A stretch of 64,000 nucleotides of DNA from Tetradesmus obliquus (lineage: Eukaryota; Chlorophyta; Chlorophyceae; Sphaeropleales; Scenedesmaceae), in assembly GCA_030272155.1 (NCBI GenBank), contig CP126200.1, positions 1,054,001 through 1,118,000 on the forward strand, in the 5' to 3' direction. The stretch's first letter is position 1; each line of letters begins with the position of its first letter. Of the stretch, positions 12,194 through 24,539 are shown in pieces. The notes under the pieces were generated by a model, which worked only from the letters and a program-made list of their open reading frames with translations, ran no database searches and was not told where the DNA came from. Both the position numbers and the translations under genes were made by a program.

Positions 12194-12926
12194 GAGACGC
12201 CTCGTTGTAGGCGCATAGACGCAAGATCAGCGATCATGCCAGCTGACGCCTTTTGGCGCTAGCCTGTGCTGAGCTCCACGGTTATGCCAGTTAAGAACCA
12301 TGGTAGTAACTGCACATGAGTGCATCATTGAGGGAAAGAGCCACATGTGCTGCTTTATTGTCCGGTGAATATGGCACCGCTGAACAGTGTTCCTTTGAAA
12401 GCCCTGGGGAGGACGCACTGCTGCTGCTGCCGCTGTCATTTTGTTTGGCAAGTCCTGAAAGATAATTCAACAACCGAACGCACAGTTGTCTGTAGAATCA
12501 TCTTCAAGCTTGACAATGCATTCAACTTCTGCTGGCAGAGGGCGCAGGAAACTTTCCAGTGAAGGCTGATGAATGAGGGGGGTGACTATGCCTGTGCCGC
12601 AATGTCCTTGACATATATCAGGCACCTATCATGGCGAATAATCTTATGTTATCAAATGTTCTTTGGGACGCCTCCATCTTGCCGGGAAGAGCTGCTGGAA
12701 GCAAACACCTGTTCAAATGTTTGGGACGCCTGTCCAGACCCTCAACCCCGCCACATTGACATTGGGACTGCAGCACCTGCTCATGCAGCCTCTTGAAGCT
12801 GGTCAGCCGTGCCACCATGCAGCTGATGGTGACAACAGCAGCAAAGGGACGCGTGGCACGCCACTAGAGCACCTAACCAAGCAACGACAGAGCTCTCACT
12901 ATCTGAACAGCACATCAAGCAGCACG
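12194..12926. promoter_or_regulatory. Divergent promoter region, FPS and SERF-like gene
   Basis: The two genes are transcribed away from each other and their start codons lie 733-835 bp apart, depending on which FPS ATG is used. Core promoters of both should lie here; I see no convincing TATA box or coding exon. Confidence 0.45.
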
Positions 12927-13223
12927 ATGTCTAGGGGCAACCAGCGCGACGTGAGTGGTTATATTTTGTAGCCTAAACGCTATTAATTGTGATAGACACC
13001 GTACCTATGTCTAGGCTTGCACACGTATGTGCCCACTTGCTGCCCTGCCTGTGACTTCTTGTTCTCGTAGACGGACCGTGCCAGGGCTGCGAAGCGTGCA
13101 GCTGAGAAGGGAAAGACTGCAAAGGAGAAGGATGGCCTGACAGCCGCTCAGCGCAAGGAGCGCGATGCCAAGGCACTGCAGGAGAAGCTGGCTAAGAAGG
13201 CAGCAGCAGGAGGCGGCAATTGA
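12927..13223 (+). CDS. SERF/4F5-family small basic protein
   Basis: Two exons, 12927-12950 (MSRGNQRD, donor GTGAGT) and 13071-13223, give 58 residues. The N-terminal (S/T)RGNQR motif, the Lys/Arg/Glu-rich body and DGLTAAQRKERDAKALQ match the small EDRK-rich factor (4F5) family. Members of that family are short, disordered, basic proteins reported to influence RNA-associated condensates and amyloid formation. Length is typical. The first intron follows the conserved GNQR core directly. The function in algae is not known to me; the assignment rests on motif and length only. Confidence 0.85.
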
Positions 13224-14682
13224 GGCAGAGACCGCTTGCATGGCGTGTCATGCGATACGCCATGCCTTGCTGGTAGCGCGCAGGGCAACAGCTGACCGTC
13301 CGTCGGTGCTGTGGAACCTTCTCTTTGCCTCAGCAGTCCAGGCCAGGACTGGAGACAATTGAAGCATCCAATGGTCCAGCTTTGTCGGTGCCTGATGTCG
13401 TGTCAGCAAAGGCTCAGCTGCTTCAGCCGACCTGCAACACTGCCAGCAGCACAGCAGCAGCAGTATCAGCAGCAGGTGCTGTTGCAGCGAGGCCATAGAA
13501 GCTGCAGTGGCAGTCAACTGCAGCTGCAGCTGGCGTATGATGTCAGCTTGCAAACGCAGGCAGTAAGAGGGGCAAGCAGTCGGGGCGAGGCTTAACCGCT
13601 TTGAGAGTTAGCATCAGGCTGCATCTGTCCAACAGGGAGTGACATTCTGCAGCATGTCGGTGGTTGCGCAGCGAGGTTGTACTGGGTATGTGCTAGTGTT
13701 TGCTTGTGCCATTGCAGAGCATGCATGTTGCAGTGGCCAGCGCAGCAGTGATTATTGCAGCAGGCTGCTACGTGGCTGGCCTGGTTGGCATGATCGCTGG
13801 CGCTTGCAGATATTTGAGAGGATGTATGTGAGAAAGAGGGCCGTCCGCAGGCCGGTAGAGCATGTGCGCTAGGAGATGCGACCTTTTGTTGCACTCCCGC
13901 ACTTGCATACAACTTGCATGCTGGAATTGCATGCTTCTGATGCGCCTGGGACGCGTCGTGCTGTGAGCCTCATAGCGCCTGAGGAGTGCGTCACCGCGAG
14001 CGGGTCTGTTTTAATGGGCTTTTCACAAGCAGTCGTTTGGTTTGCTCTTTCAGCATCACTTTGTTGCAGTGGGCAGCTTTTGGGCTCTGGTAACAATTGA
14101 TGTCCCCACTCAGTACCTGCTGACAGCATGGTCTTGGGATGCGCTATGTTCAGCCTGCGTTGAGCTTCAGCATCATGCTGAACACAGGCTGTGCGCACGT
14201 ACTACTGCTACACCATATCAGACGGCCAGCTCGCGTACAATGCCGCTTACACGTTGCCCTCATTTGCGTGCCACCTGCCTGTGCATGTTCGCAACTGCTT
14301 GCATGCATCCACATGCAATCCTTCGACAACAAATGCGGTGTATTTACGCATAGGTGGAACAGCGTTACCCGCCTCCTGCAATACCAACCAGAGCTGATAC
14401 ATCCATGTGGCAGTACGCATCGGTGCACCCAGCGGCACTGCACCCGACAGTACTGCAGCGGTCAGCCACGCTAGACCTGCGGCCATGCGCTTTGGACTCC
14501 AAATGGCAAGCCCGCGCCTCCAAGGCTTTTTGAACACACACGCCTTCTGCGGCGTGCACTGCACAGACACTGTTGCTGTCAGCCGCACACAAACCCCGTT
14601 CAACACCACATTCCCAACCTACAACTCTACATGAGCAAACTCTGCTGTGGGTGCTGTCACAAAAACCTATGCAAGTCCTCAG
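13224..14682. other. Convergent intergenic region
   Basis: 3' flanks of the SERF-like gene (plus) and the plastid membrane protein gene (minus). No coding exon with a recognisable motif and no TGTAA polyadenylation signal close to either stop. Confidence 0.45.
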
Positions 14683-14913
14683 TTACGACCGCACCTCCTG
14701 CTGCTGCTGCTGCTGCTGCCGATATTGCTGCAGGACTTCCCGGCTCTCCATCACACCAGCCAGTGCAGCAGCAGACACTGCAGGGGCCTTGCTGTCCTCT
14801 GCTGCTGCTGCTGCTGCTGCTGCAGGAGCAGGCTCCAAACTGCCTTGCCATGCAACTGCCTGCGGCGCTGCACCCGTGTCTGCGACAACGGTGTACCCAG
14901 CAGCCTCTGCTGC

Positions 14914-14959
<46 letters not shown>

Positions 14960-16504
14960 TTGCTGCTGTGGCTGTTGCTCTCAGGGCTTTCACTGCTGCT
15001 GCTGCTGCTGGCTGCTGCAGCAGGCGCTGCTTCTGCAACTGCTGCTGCTGGCTCTTCAGGCTGCTGCTGCAGCACCTTCTTCTTTGCAGCAAACAGCCCC
15101 TCCTCAACAAGCTTTGCCTGCCGCTCCTGCTCTGCCCTCTCCGCTGCTGCTGCAAACATAGCTGCCTCTGCTGCTGCATTGCGGCGCTCGATTTCGGCTT
15201 CCAGTGCAGCTGACTCGATGGACAGGGGAGGCAGATCATCCGCCTCTGCCTCTATGTCTGCTGGGGCCTGTGGAGCATTCTCAGCCTGCAGCCAGCAGCA
15301 GCAGCAGCGACAGCAGCAGCAGCAGTATTATGGAACTGCTGTTACAAGCAATGCTTGTGGAGTGATGCGCACCTGCAGCAATCCAAGCGGATAGATTCTT
15401 AAACAGTCTGTTGTCTGCAGAAAGCTCGCATCACACGGTGCAGCATGCTAGGATGAGAGCTATTGCATCTTATGAACAAGCGACACGTCCCAAGCGCAAG
15501 CATTCAAATGCACATTGTCATTGCTGCAGTAGCACACTCTCCCACATAAAGGCAACTGTGATCCTGCTTTCCTGCAAGGCCTACAGGCTCACCTGCTCTG
15601 CCCTCTTCCTGGCTACCGCCATGGCAGCATTTGCACGCGCAATGGCGGGGAACCACGCGCCGTTGTTCTCCGCAGCCACTGTCACGATGAACAGCGATGC
15701 TGCGCTGCCGATGAAGACAGTCCAGACTTTGCTCTTGTCAATGTACTGCTTTGGGAGCGGCTTTGCCATCTGTGTCATTTGGCTGGCTGGCACGGTCTGC
15801 AGGCAAGGCAGAGGAGCAATGAATGGTTGATGTGATGGCACAGCACTATGCACGAAGCAGGAAGCCTCTCGGCTCCCTGACGAGGAGTTCAAAGCAGCAC
15901 TAGCACATGTCCAGGTGCAATGCAATGCTACACGTGCACCTGCTGCAGCTTGATGTTCTGCTTGCTACTACGCCACGACATCCATGGCGACCTCTTCATA
16001 CAACAGCTGCCAGCAAGTGTGATCAACAGTAGCGGCGAGGCAAGTTTGCATGGCATTGTGTTGGTAGCAGGCACTGGCATTCCAAACTGAGCAGATGTTT
16101 CCTGCAACCCTGCTTTGCTGTTGATGGGCCTCAGGAGGTGCTGGCACGGCACCCACCTGAACTAGGTCTGCAGCAGCTGGTAGCGGGTTGACCAAAGCGG
16201 CAGCTGTGATGGCTGCTGACGCTGCAAACGCAGCAACCTGCTGCTGCAGGCCAGCAGCCCTCCGCTCGCCATCCTGCAAGCAGCATGGACACCACGCATG
16301 CCATCAGGTTGCCGCATGCATACACAACATTGCTGTACACCTGCTTGCAATGTGACGGAGGCACTCGCATACCTTGTTGAAAGCTCTGCACACGTGCCTA
16401 CGTGCTTTGCCTGGCTGCACTCGTTGCTGCAGAGATGGTGCAGAAGCAACACCACTGCTGTGCCCACGGCGCACCAGCCTGCATGATGTGCTTGCCGCCT
16501 GCAT
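14683..16504 (-). CDS. Plastid-targeted single-pass membrane protein, unidentified
   Basis: Four exons: 16373-16504, 16157-16273, 15593-15796 and 14683-15285, 1,056 nt, 351 residues, all phase 0. The first 44 residues are Ser/Arg-rich without acidic residues, like a chloroplast transit peptide. Residues about 55-80 are a hydrophobic Ala-rich stretch ending PLPAAAD, which resembles a thylakoid-transfer signal. A second hydrophobic segment near 107-125 (VWTVFIGSAASLFIVTVAA) is followed by ENNGAWFPAIARANAAM, which looks conserved rather than low-complexity. The tail is Ala/Glu-rich, possibly coiled coil, then poly-Ser/Gln. I do not recognise the family. A thylakoid or envelope membrane protein is inferred from targeting only. 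Confidence 0.6.
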
Positions 16505-16863
16505 GTTTGAAGGTCTTGTGCACTTTCAGTATAATTGCAACAGACGATCTCAGTTGAGCTGGCGAGAGGTGGGATGTGCGCGTGGGTGGTGGGCGAGGTG
16601 ATTCAGGCTGTGATGAGCATAGGCGAAAAGACGCTACAGCAGTAAGCAATGGTGGAAGCACTTGTATGAATCGTGACATTCGTCTGCATCGTCACCCGGG
16701 GTCGTCACACTGAGGGAGCTCGACAGGCATCTGTCATAGAAGCCCTACAGCCCAAGAAATGCCTCATTGCTGCCCATTATCGCTTCTTAAGCTGCAACTT
16801 GATGATTTGTTGTTGTAGGTCACACCCTTGCTCTGATAGCTGCATCTGCCACAGCACAGCCTG
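16505..16863. promoter_or_regulatory. Divergent promoter region
   Basis: 359 bp between the start codons of two predicted plastid proteins transcribed in opposite directions: the membrane protein (minus) and the SET-domain protein (plus). A shared promoter is plausible but no element is identified. Confidence 0.45.
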
Positions 16864-19800
16864 ATGCTGCTGCCACCTCACCCTGCACATGCTGCACATG
16901 CAAGCAGAGCAACAACCCACACAAACAAGGCTCTCAACCGTATAACAGCAACAGTAGTAAACCAATGCACTAGCAGGCAACGTAGGCGGCAGCCGCAATG
17001 CAGACCACTGCGTGCTGCAGCAGCAGAGGCAGGCGCAGCAGTCAACGCACCGTTCGCCGCACTCAGCAATTGGCTGACGCAGAATGGCGGCAGCATGGGC
17101 AGCATAACTGCAGGAGACTGCCGGATGGGCGATGTGACTGTGCGGGGGCTGGTGGCAGTGCAAGACTTGCCTCCTAGCACGCCAATCCTTTCAGTGCCAG
17201 TTAGCAGGTGAGCTGAAGCATACCTAGTAGTTGTAGATGAAGCGTTACGGTATTAAGCAAACATGCACTGTTGCTAGGTTGCTTGATGATAAATGTGCAG
17301 CTTTTCCGAAAGCTGCTGCCATGCACAGGCTGCCTAGTACTGCCTACATGCTTTGCAGGAGTGTGCGGGCTTGGCAAAGTTGCAGGATGGCCAGCACACT
17401 CCTGCCTCTTTCAAACAGCATCAGTGTTCAGGCACTAGCCACTGCGTTGCTGCTTGCTGATAGCAGTGGACGTTCTACTGCTGCTGCTGCTGCCGCTGCT
17501 GCCACAGCACGTTGCGTGATGACAGGGCGGCCGAGGCCTACCCAGGGGCCCCTTGGAATGCCAACCTGGCTGCACAGCTGCTGCAGGAGCGGCGAAAGGG
17601 CAGCGCCAGCGCCTTCGCACCATACATTGCGGTAAGCTACAACAACACTCAACGGTTGGGTGCACAGCATGCAAATATGGTGCAAGACGCTGCTGCAGTG
17701 CAGTGTGAGGACGTCAACAGCAGGTGGCAACTGAGTTGTTTTGACCTGCTGATCCATCACACACCTGATCCTCGCATGTATTGTGGGTGACGGGTATGCT
17801 GCAACCCAGCTACCAGCCATATCTGCTGCTGCAGCCTCATGCCAGGCTGATGATATTGTGTGGCCGCTGATGCTGTGCCCATGCAGACGCTGCCAGAATC
17901 CTGCTGCAGCCCGCTGCTGCTGCAAGAGCACCAACTGCCAGAGGTGCAGTACAGCCCAGCCATGGACGCAATCGCAGCGTACCGCCAGTCTGTGCGTGCT
18001 GCATACGACAGCTGGTGCGCTGTGCGTGCTGCGGCGGGGCAGCAGCAATTCTCCTGGCAGGAGTGGGCGTGGGCGGTGCACATGGTGCAGTCGCGCAGCA
18101 TACGGCTGGCCATCACAGGCTGCAAAGTGATGATCCCAGGTAGGCATGTTTATCAGCCGGTGCCTGAAGTGCCAGTCCTGCAGGCATAAGCCCACCTGTA
18201 AGTCATGCCTCGGCAGTGACAAACGCAGCAGGTACTGCATGTGCTGTGCAGCAGTGCAAAGATGTCAGCTGCCCTTGCTGCAGTGCTTGTTGAGCGCCAA
18301 CCACACCAGTGGTTCAAAAAGTGGCGCTGCTGCTGCTGCCAGCTGTCTGTTGACTGGCATGCACACTCCTCTTGTACGGCGCCTGCTGCTCTGCAGGCAA
18401 AGACCTGCTGAAGCGTCCTGCGTGATGCTGAAACTGATGCTGAAACGTCATGTACGTGCGCTGCCATGCAGGCATGGACATGCTGAATGGCGGGGGCTCA
18501 GCAGCCCAAAGGTACTTGATGTTGTTTGCTGACGGGCCATGCATGCTGCTACCATGACGTCACGCCTCTGCTGCCCTGCAGGCGTCGACCTGCTGAATCA
18601 TGGCGGTGCTGCAGCCAACGGTCAGCTGGTGCTGCTGCTGCCTGTCTTTCTATGCCAAACCATGTAACGCTTGCTGCCCTGCAGGCATCGACCTTCTGAA
18701 CCACGGCGGCTCAGCAGCTAATGGTCATCTGGTGCTGGGCAAGGCCAGCTGGCAGCTGCATGATGCAACTGCATACGCAACCTCCGCACGCTTACTGCTC
18801 CCTGCAGGCATCGACGTGCTGAACCGCCATGATTCAGCAGCAAATGGACAGCCATTGCTGGGCAAGGCCAGTTGATGGTGTGTGTTGACTAGGACCTTGC
18901 TTGCAGCTGATACGTGCTCATCTTCACTGATGCGTGCTGCCCTGCAGGCATCGACCTGCTGAACCACGGCGGCTCAGCAGCCAACGGTCAGCTGGTGCTA
19001 GGCAAGGCCAGCTGGCAGCTGGAAGGGGAGCCAGCGGTGTGCTTTGTCACCAGCAGCCACATCGCAGCGGGACAGCAGGTGAGCTAGAAACACGGATGTG
19101 AACAGCAAACTGCTGGCTGTGTGTCCCATGTGCCCGCATGCCATGCAGTGTTACATTGCAGCGGGTCAGTGGGTGATCTTGCCAAGCAGGGTTGGTGCTG
19201 CTGACTTTTGTATCTACGTACCTGCATTCAACCGCGTGCCATGCTTGGAAAGGGATGGAGAGGCTGCTGCTGTAACATGACGAATTCTACACAAAGCCAG
19301 GATCCCGAAGGACGCTGGTCATGCTGTGGTGTTGTCCCCTGCATGCAGCCGCACCAGATTAGGAGTGGCCACAGCGCCGGCTGGGCACAAGCAGCAGCTT
19401 GTGAAACCGCTGTTGAAACTCCTCGTCCTGCCTGCCCTGCGCACTGTGCTTCGCCGTGCGCTGCATCACATGTGGTGGACTTGCTGTGCATCCTAATCGT
19501 CCGATGTGTAACAATGTGCTCTGACACGCTATGCATTGCAACTCCCCTCTCCAGGTGCTGTGGAGCTATGGCACGCGCGGCAATGACGACTACTTTGTGT
19601 ACCACGGCTTTGCTCTGCCAAACAACCCCGATGAGGATGTGGTGCTGTTTGAAGATGTGCAGCAGCTGCTGGCCTGGGCGCTGCAGCGGCTGCCCCAGCT
19701 GCAGCCGCTGGCGGCGGCTGGCTGGGATCAGCAGCAGCTGGTAGCTGTAGCAGGTGAGAGGCGATACATGTGCGAAACTAACCAAGAGGTCACATGTGGG

Positions 19801-21268
19801 AGCTGTTGGGTGGTGGCTGGTGCATGGTTGCGGGTGTTTTTCATTTCTGCTGTCAACCATTGGGCATCACATGTGGCACAGGCACGGCGCGTGTAAACAA
19901 ACATTGCTCCAAGCGCGGAGCTTTCATGTACCCGCGAGCCATTCGTCATGCACGCGCGGGCGCAATCAGCACCACATCAATTGCGTGATCGCTGTCTGCA
20001 GAGGCTGCTGCCACACGTGCTGCTCAGAAGGCCTCAGCCTTTTGCTCCTCAGCTGCCATCCACATGTCAAAAAACTCTGCAAACTCCATGTTAACATGTT
20101 ATGCGCAATCAACAAGCAACTCTGTGTTGCTGCGTGCACTTTTCTGCATAGGCAGCAGCTGCGCGTGCAGCGCAGGAGGCCTCAGCCTTCTGCTCCTCAG
20201 CTGCCATCCACATGTTGTGCGCAATCGGAAGGCATCATCTGTGTTGCTGCCTTTTGCTGCTGTCTGTAGAGGCTGCTGCCACCCGTGCTGGTCAGGAGGC
20301 CTCAGCTTTCTGCTCCTCGGCTGCCATCCGCACGGTACACACAATTGACATGCAACATCTATGTTGCTGCTTTTTGCTGCTGTCTGCAGAGGCTGCTGCC
20401 ACACGCGCTGCTCAGGAGGCCTCAGCTTTCTGCTCCTCAGGTGCTATCCAGGGCACCAGCAGCAGCACACTGCTGCCGCTGCACAGCCTGTCGCAGCAGC
20501 TGAAGCAGCCACCCAGCAGGCTGCAGCAGCAGGTGCAGCAGCAGTGGCAGCAGCAGCTGGGGCACGGCGGCAGTGGTGCGGTGTGTGAGGCGGCGGTGCT
20601 GTCAGGCATGAAGTATTTGAAGCTGCACCGTAGGCTGGCGTCATGCAGGCTGCACAGGTACGTGTGTTGTTCATGCATACGTAAGGGCTTTTGGGGCAGA
20701 GCATGGTGCGCTTTGTTATGTGATCATCCACGCATTGTGTGCCGTGATTCTCAGGCCGCAGGAGCAGTCGCTTTCTGGTTGTGGACCTCGGCAACTATCC
20801 TGCAGGCGAAATATCGCAGCAGTGTGATTGTCTGCATGCGGCATGTGGAAGTGCAGTGTGTGAGGCGGCGGTGCTGACAGGCATGAAGTACCTGCAGCTG
20901 CACCGCAGGCTGCCATCGTGTAGGTTACACAGGTACGGGCGCCTAGCGTTGAGCGGACGAGCAGTCTCTCATCCTTTTGTGCATCCGCAAGCATGCTAGT
21001 CTTTGGTCAAGACCAAGGAAAGTGGCTACAGCTACAGCCGTCTCTCTGCCCTTTTCCTTTCTGCCCTGCATGCTGTGTGCAATGGCTGCTGTGCTTGCAG
21101 CACTTACAGCTTCCTTGGCTGCTGCTGCTGCTGCTGCTTGCAGTCCTTCTTGGGGCACCCCTGAGTGCCCCCAAACCATCCCTGAGCTAGTGCTGCGCTG
21201 CGACGGCTGCATAGATGTACGGCTTCCTGCTGTCGTGGCAGCACTGCTGGATGTAGCAGCAGCAGCAG

Positions 21269-21303
<35 letters not shown>

Positions 21304-21549
21304 GCAGGGCAGCAAGCAGGGCTTGTCGGTGAGCAGCTGCCAGCGCTGCTGCAGCAGCTGCTGCAGATGCGCTGCCAGGAGCTGCTTGAGACTTTCCCTA
21401 CCAGCATAGAGCAGGATGATGCGTGGCTGATGCAGCAGCAGCAGCAGGCAGGCCAGAGCAGTGAGGCAGACCGACTTATGGCGGCTGTTGTGCACTACAG
21501 GCGTGCCAAGAAGCAGGTGTTGCGAGACCAGGCAGCGTGTAAGCTGTGA
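16864..21549 (+). CDS. SET-domain protein methyltransferase, Rubisco LSMT/SETD3 type
   Basis: Predicted exons: 16864-17207, 17359 to about 17475, 17508-17631, 17887-18139, 18948-19078, 19555-19753, 20390-20657 and 21144-21549 (stop TGA). The start is Arg/Thr/Ser-rich, like a plastid transit peptide. SET landmarks: GLVAVQDLPPSTPILSVP (N-terminal strand), GIDLLNHG (the D-x-x-NH motif at the cofactor site), then VLWSYG followed by NDDYFVYHGFALPNNP, with the catalytic-region Tyr. The C-terminus (ELLETFPTSIEQDD, then YRRAKKQVL) matches the Rubisco LSMT substrate-binding domain. Likely role: Lys (or His) methylation of a plastid protein. The exon 2-3 junction is unresolved: conserved text (ALATALLLADSSG) and exon 3 lie in different frames and I could not find a clean donor. 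Intron 4 and the introns flanking exon 7 contain echoes of exons 5 and 7. Confidence 0.85.
18460..18880 (+). repeat. Echoes of SET-gene exon 5 acceptor edge
   Basis: Three clear copies (about 18575-18640, 18676-18770, 18799-18880) and one degenerate copy (about 18460-18515) of the acceptor plus start of exon 5. Each clear copy keeps CCCTGCAG or CTGCAG followed by GID-(L/V)-LN codons. The true exon is the last copy, at 18948. Confidence 0.9.
19997..20340 (+). repeat. Echoes of SET-gene exon 7 acceptor edge
   Basis: Three copies at about 19997-20070, 20140-20215 and 20262-20340, unit near 120 bp, of the acceptor and the AAATRAAQEASAFCSS codons of exon 7 (real start 20390). Two keep CTGCAG or CTGTAG acceptors. 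Confidence 0.9.
20850..20937 (+). repeat. Echo of SET-gene exon 7 donor edge
   Basis: Copy of the last roughly 75 nt of exon 7 (VCEAAVL-GMKYL-LHRRL codons) with an intact CACAG|GTACGG donor, about 280 bp downstream of the real donor at 20658. Confidence 0.85.
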
Positions 21550-21636
21550 TGTTGACAGAGAGATTGCACTTTCACCAGGTCACCATTTAAGCCATATGGC
21601 ATGCAAAGCGACGCCGTCATTGTTCGGCTGGGATTG

Positions 21637-21641
21637 TGTAA
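21637..21641 (+). terminator. Putative TGTAA polyadenylation signal
   Basis: TGTAA, the usual chlorophyte poly(A) signal, lies about 90 nt after the SET-gene stop codon. Confidence 0.45.
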
Positions 21642-22234
21642 CAAGTTGATCCGTTGATGCTGGTGTTTGTCGTCCGGCACTAGCTTACATGGCTAGAGGT
21701 GGCTGTCACTGCCAGTGGTCAGTGATGGCTTCGCTGCTGCTGTGCATTGCAGTAGGGTGTCGCATGGCGGCCGCTGCCAGGCTGGCAGCAGGGGTCTCAA
21801 AGGCAACGAGCCGAATATCTTGAATAATCCAGCCTGGCCTTTCGGAGAAAACAGCATGCTGCTCCGCATTCAGCAATAGCACATGGACGGCTAGAGTGGC
21901 CCAGCGACTACCCGCCACGGCGACGACCAGTCTGTGACTGAAGCTGGGGACCTTTGGTCACGGACAATGCTAGCTTCAGTTTCAAAGGGTTATGACGTGC
22001 AAGCAGGTCAAGCATTGCAAGCATCATGCAACGTAATGAGTACTCACATGGCCTGAAGTGTTCAGTAGCACCCATCATAGACCACACATCACAGCGTGCA
22101 CGCTGCCTGGTCTCACACCACCTGCTTCAGCAGCTTCTCAGCAGGCCTATGATGCATATATATTTGTGATGCATAACGCCATCAGCCCCACCCACCGGAG
22201 CGGCAACAGGATGGAGCACTAGTGTACTGCTATA

Positions 22235-22545
22235 TTATGTCTGCAAGTACTGCGCACACCCCAAGCCTTCCATTCCAAGGAAACCAGCAATGCTGCCAAA
22301 CACTAAAATCCTGTCAAAATCCCAAGCATCACCCCACACAAACCGCATCACCTTCACCGCAGCATCTGAAATAGACAACAAGCTACGCAAATCTCCAGCG
22401 CTACCAGACAAAGCCCTGATCTCATAAAACACCCAAACATCAGTGTGCTTGCTTGTATCAGTGAAACATCAGCCTGCCTACTAAGCAAGTAGTACTTGCA
22501 CCCAAAAGCAAGATCTGCGAAGGTGAACTGTACAGGCGCACAACT
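22235..22545 (-). CDS. Possible C-terminal exons of a PEX11-like membrane protein
   Basis: A terminal open segment (about 22235-22435, stop TAA at 22235-22237) reads FYEIRALSGS, then DLRSLLSISDAAVKVMRF, then a Gly-rich hydrophobic stretch (LVFGSIAGFLGMEGLG). A preceding segment near 22490-22545 reads FGCKYYLLSR. The order YYL, YEIR, a short helix and a Gly-containing hydrophobic end resembles peroxin PEX11, a peroxisome-proliferation protein. Upstream hydrophobic segments at about 22985-23130 and 23420-23560 may be other exons of the same or another membrane protein. Splice sites and start are not resolved, so this is a weak call. Confidence 0.3.
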
Positions 22546-24090
22546 GTACAGCCGCACAGCCGCAGAGTCTATTTTACATGCCTAGAAGAAAGGCACTGCA
22601 TTCGCACACAATGCAGCCGCCAATCAAGGCGCCCACCACCACCACCACAGCAATGTGCGATCTGAACAGACAGCTTGAGGGTGCGCAACATATCTACAGG
22701 GAGTTCATGTACATGTGCTAAAAAACATAGCACGCGCTGCCTGGTGACCCCCGACCACACGTGAGCCAGCAGCTGCATGCAACAACTTCCCTACTGCTGC
22801 ACAAGTAGCAACATCATGTTATGATAACTGTTACAGGATGACAATGAGGGTGCCGTTGATGGAGCAACCAGCATTGCTTCAGATCAGTGTGCAATTCACA
22901 GTGCACGAGGTAATAATCAAACTGGGCACCACACCCACTGCCATGGCGTGCTAAACCTCTTCAACAAGGTTGTGCCAGCACCCCAAGCACCCCAGAGCCC
23001 CCAGAGGCTGTACACGAGGTTGAAGGGTTTGATGAAAATTGGCCAACCATACGTCCCCGCAGCGAAGAAGAGCAGCGCCACTGTATTCGCCAGCACCACC
23101 AGTGGCGGGACCCACAGGTCTTGCAGGACATGTGTTTGTGATTGCCAAGGGAAACAACAAAGGCCTACTGGCTGGGTGCAACCAACCGCAGCAGGCGAAG
23201 CTGAGTACAACAACCAGAGGCACTCAGTGCAGCACTGTGAGCTGACCCCCTCCTTGTTCAGCAAACATTAGGCAGAAATAACCGCCTGCAGGACATGTGT
23301 GCCACACACAGCTTGCCGCAGCCACCATTGTGACATGCTCCATAGGGGCGCAGGGCTGGTGGCGTTGATGCTATGGCTTGATGGTAACATGATTATGATG
23401 ATGCTCCCAGCGCAGGCGCCTGACCTGGCATACAAGCCTTGCCAAAAGAGGGCCTCCTCGCTGCGCTGTGGCGACTTGCTGTTGATGGTCACCACCAGCA
23501 GATGAAAGCTCCACTGAACATAACGGCAGAGTAGCGGACTGAGATCCGGCATGCTGGTCGCCTTAGCTGGCCTTGTCATGCGGTTGATCATGGCTCAAAT
23601 ATCCTTTTCGCCTGAGGAACTGCACAGCCGCAGCATACCAGTCGGCCACGTCGTCGGCAGGGGTGCGATATGGCCGGCCTGCACAGCACGCAGGCAAGAA
23701 ACACATCATCATTATGAGCCATATGCAAACTCCCTGTCAAACTCAGGGAACGCTCTCTGCAGCATTCCGTGGGCTGCGCTTGAACACAGGAGGAGGCAGC
23801 TTATTGAAGAAGCATGGCAGTTGCCTGTGACCGAAACCAGCGATTTAAGTCCAACGTCAGCTAGCATTGTTGGCAGCAGGGCACTTGGCGATGTACAACT
23901 ACTCAAGCAATCGTCTCAGGGGACGGGGCTCGTCACCCTGCCGCTGCTCGCTCTGCATGTTGCTACTGCTGCTGCCACCACTGGTGCTCAGCAGACGCAT
24001 GCAGCAGCATTGAGCATGTCCTGGGAGCTGTGCTACTGCAAAGAGCAGCTGCTACAAACAACACAGGTGTACAACAGGCACAGCTCTACC

Positions 24091-24297
24091 CACCTGCTGG
24101 CACCACCTCATACTGCTGCCCACCTGCTGGCACCACCTCATACTGCTGCCCACCTGCTGGCACCACCTCATACTGCTGCCCACCTGCTGGCACCACCTCA
24201 CACTGCTGCCCACCTGCTGGCACCACCTCACACTGCTGCCCACCTGCTGGCACCACCTCACACTGCTGCCCACCTGCTGGCACCACCTCATACTGCC
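24091..24297. repeat. 30-bp minisatellite, about seven copies
   Basis: Tandem 30-bp unit beginning CACCTGCTGGCACCACCTCA, with only T/C variation between copies (CATACTG versus CACACTG). All minus-strand frames stay open through it, so apparent 10-residue protein repeats are not evidence of coding. Each minus-strand unit contains both GAG|GTGG and CAGCAG|GTG, so the array may descend from an exon-edge echo. Confidence 0.95.
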
Positions 24298-24539
24298 AGC
24301 AGGGACTTGCATGCCGCCTGCAAAGCGGATGCCAGACCCAACTGCACGCAGCACCCCAGATTCGAGGCCTACACCCATCAGGATGTCCTGGGCACACCCA
24401 TAATTTGCCAAGAACTTCAAAGGAGGCTGGCCCGCTTGCAGCACGACCACAAGATCTGGCTCCATCCTGTTGTGCAGCTACTGTTGCCAGGAATTTGTTG
24501 GCCACCCCTGCGCAAGCAACACACTAATGTGTGAACACA

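Noticed and set aside
14573-15394. Plus-strand frames of 170-270 codons made of Ala, Ser, Leu or Cys runs
   Set aside because: Antisense shadows of the CAG/CTG-rich last exon of the minus-strand plastid protein gene. Many similar frames elsewhere were rejected for the same reason.
14683-16504. PsbY/PsbW-type small photosystem subunit as identity of the plastid membrane protein
   Set aside because: The membrane segment and its flanks do not match what I recall of those subunits, and the protein is far longer.
23551-24534. 327-codon plus-strand frame
   Set aside because: About a fifth of it is the 30-bp minisatellite, which is open in several frames; the rest shows no motif.
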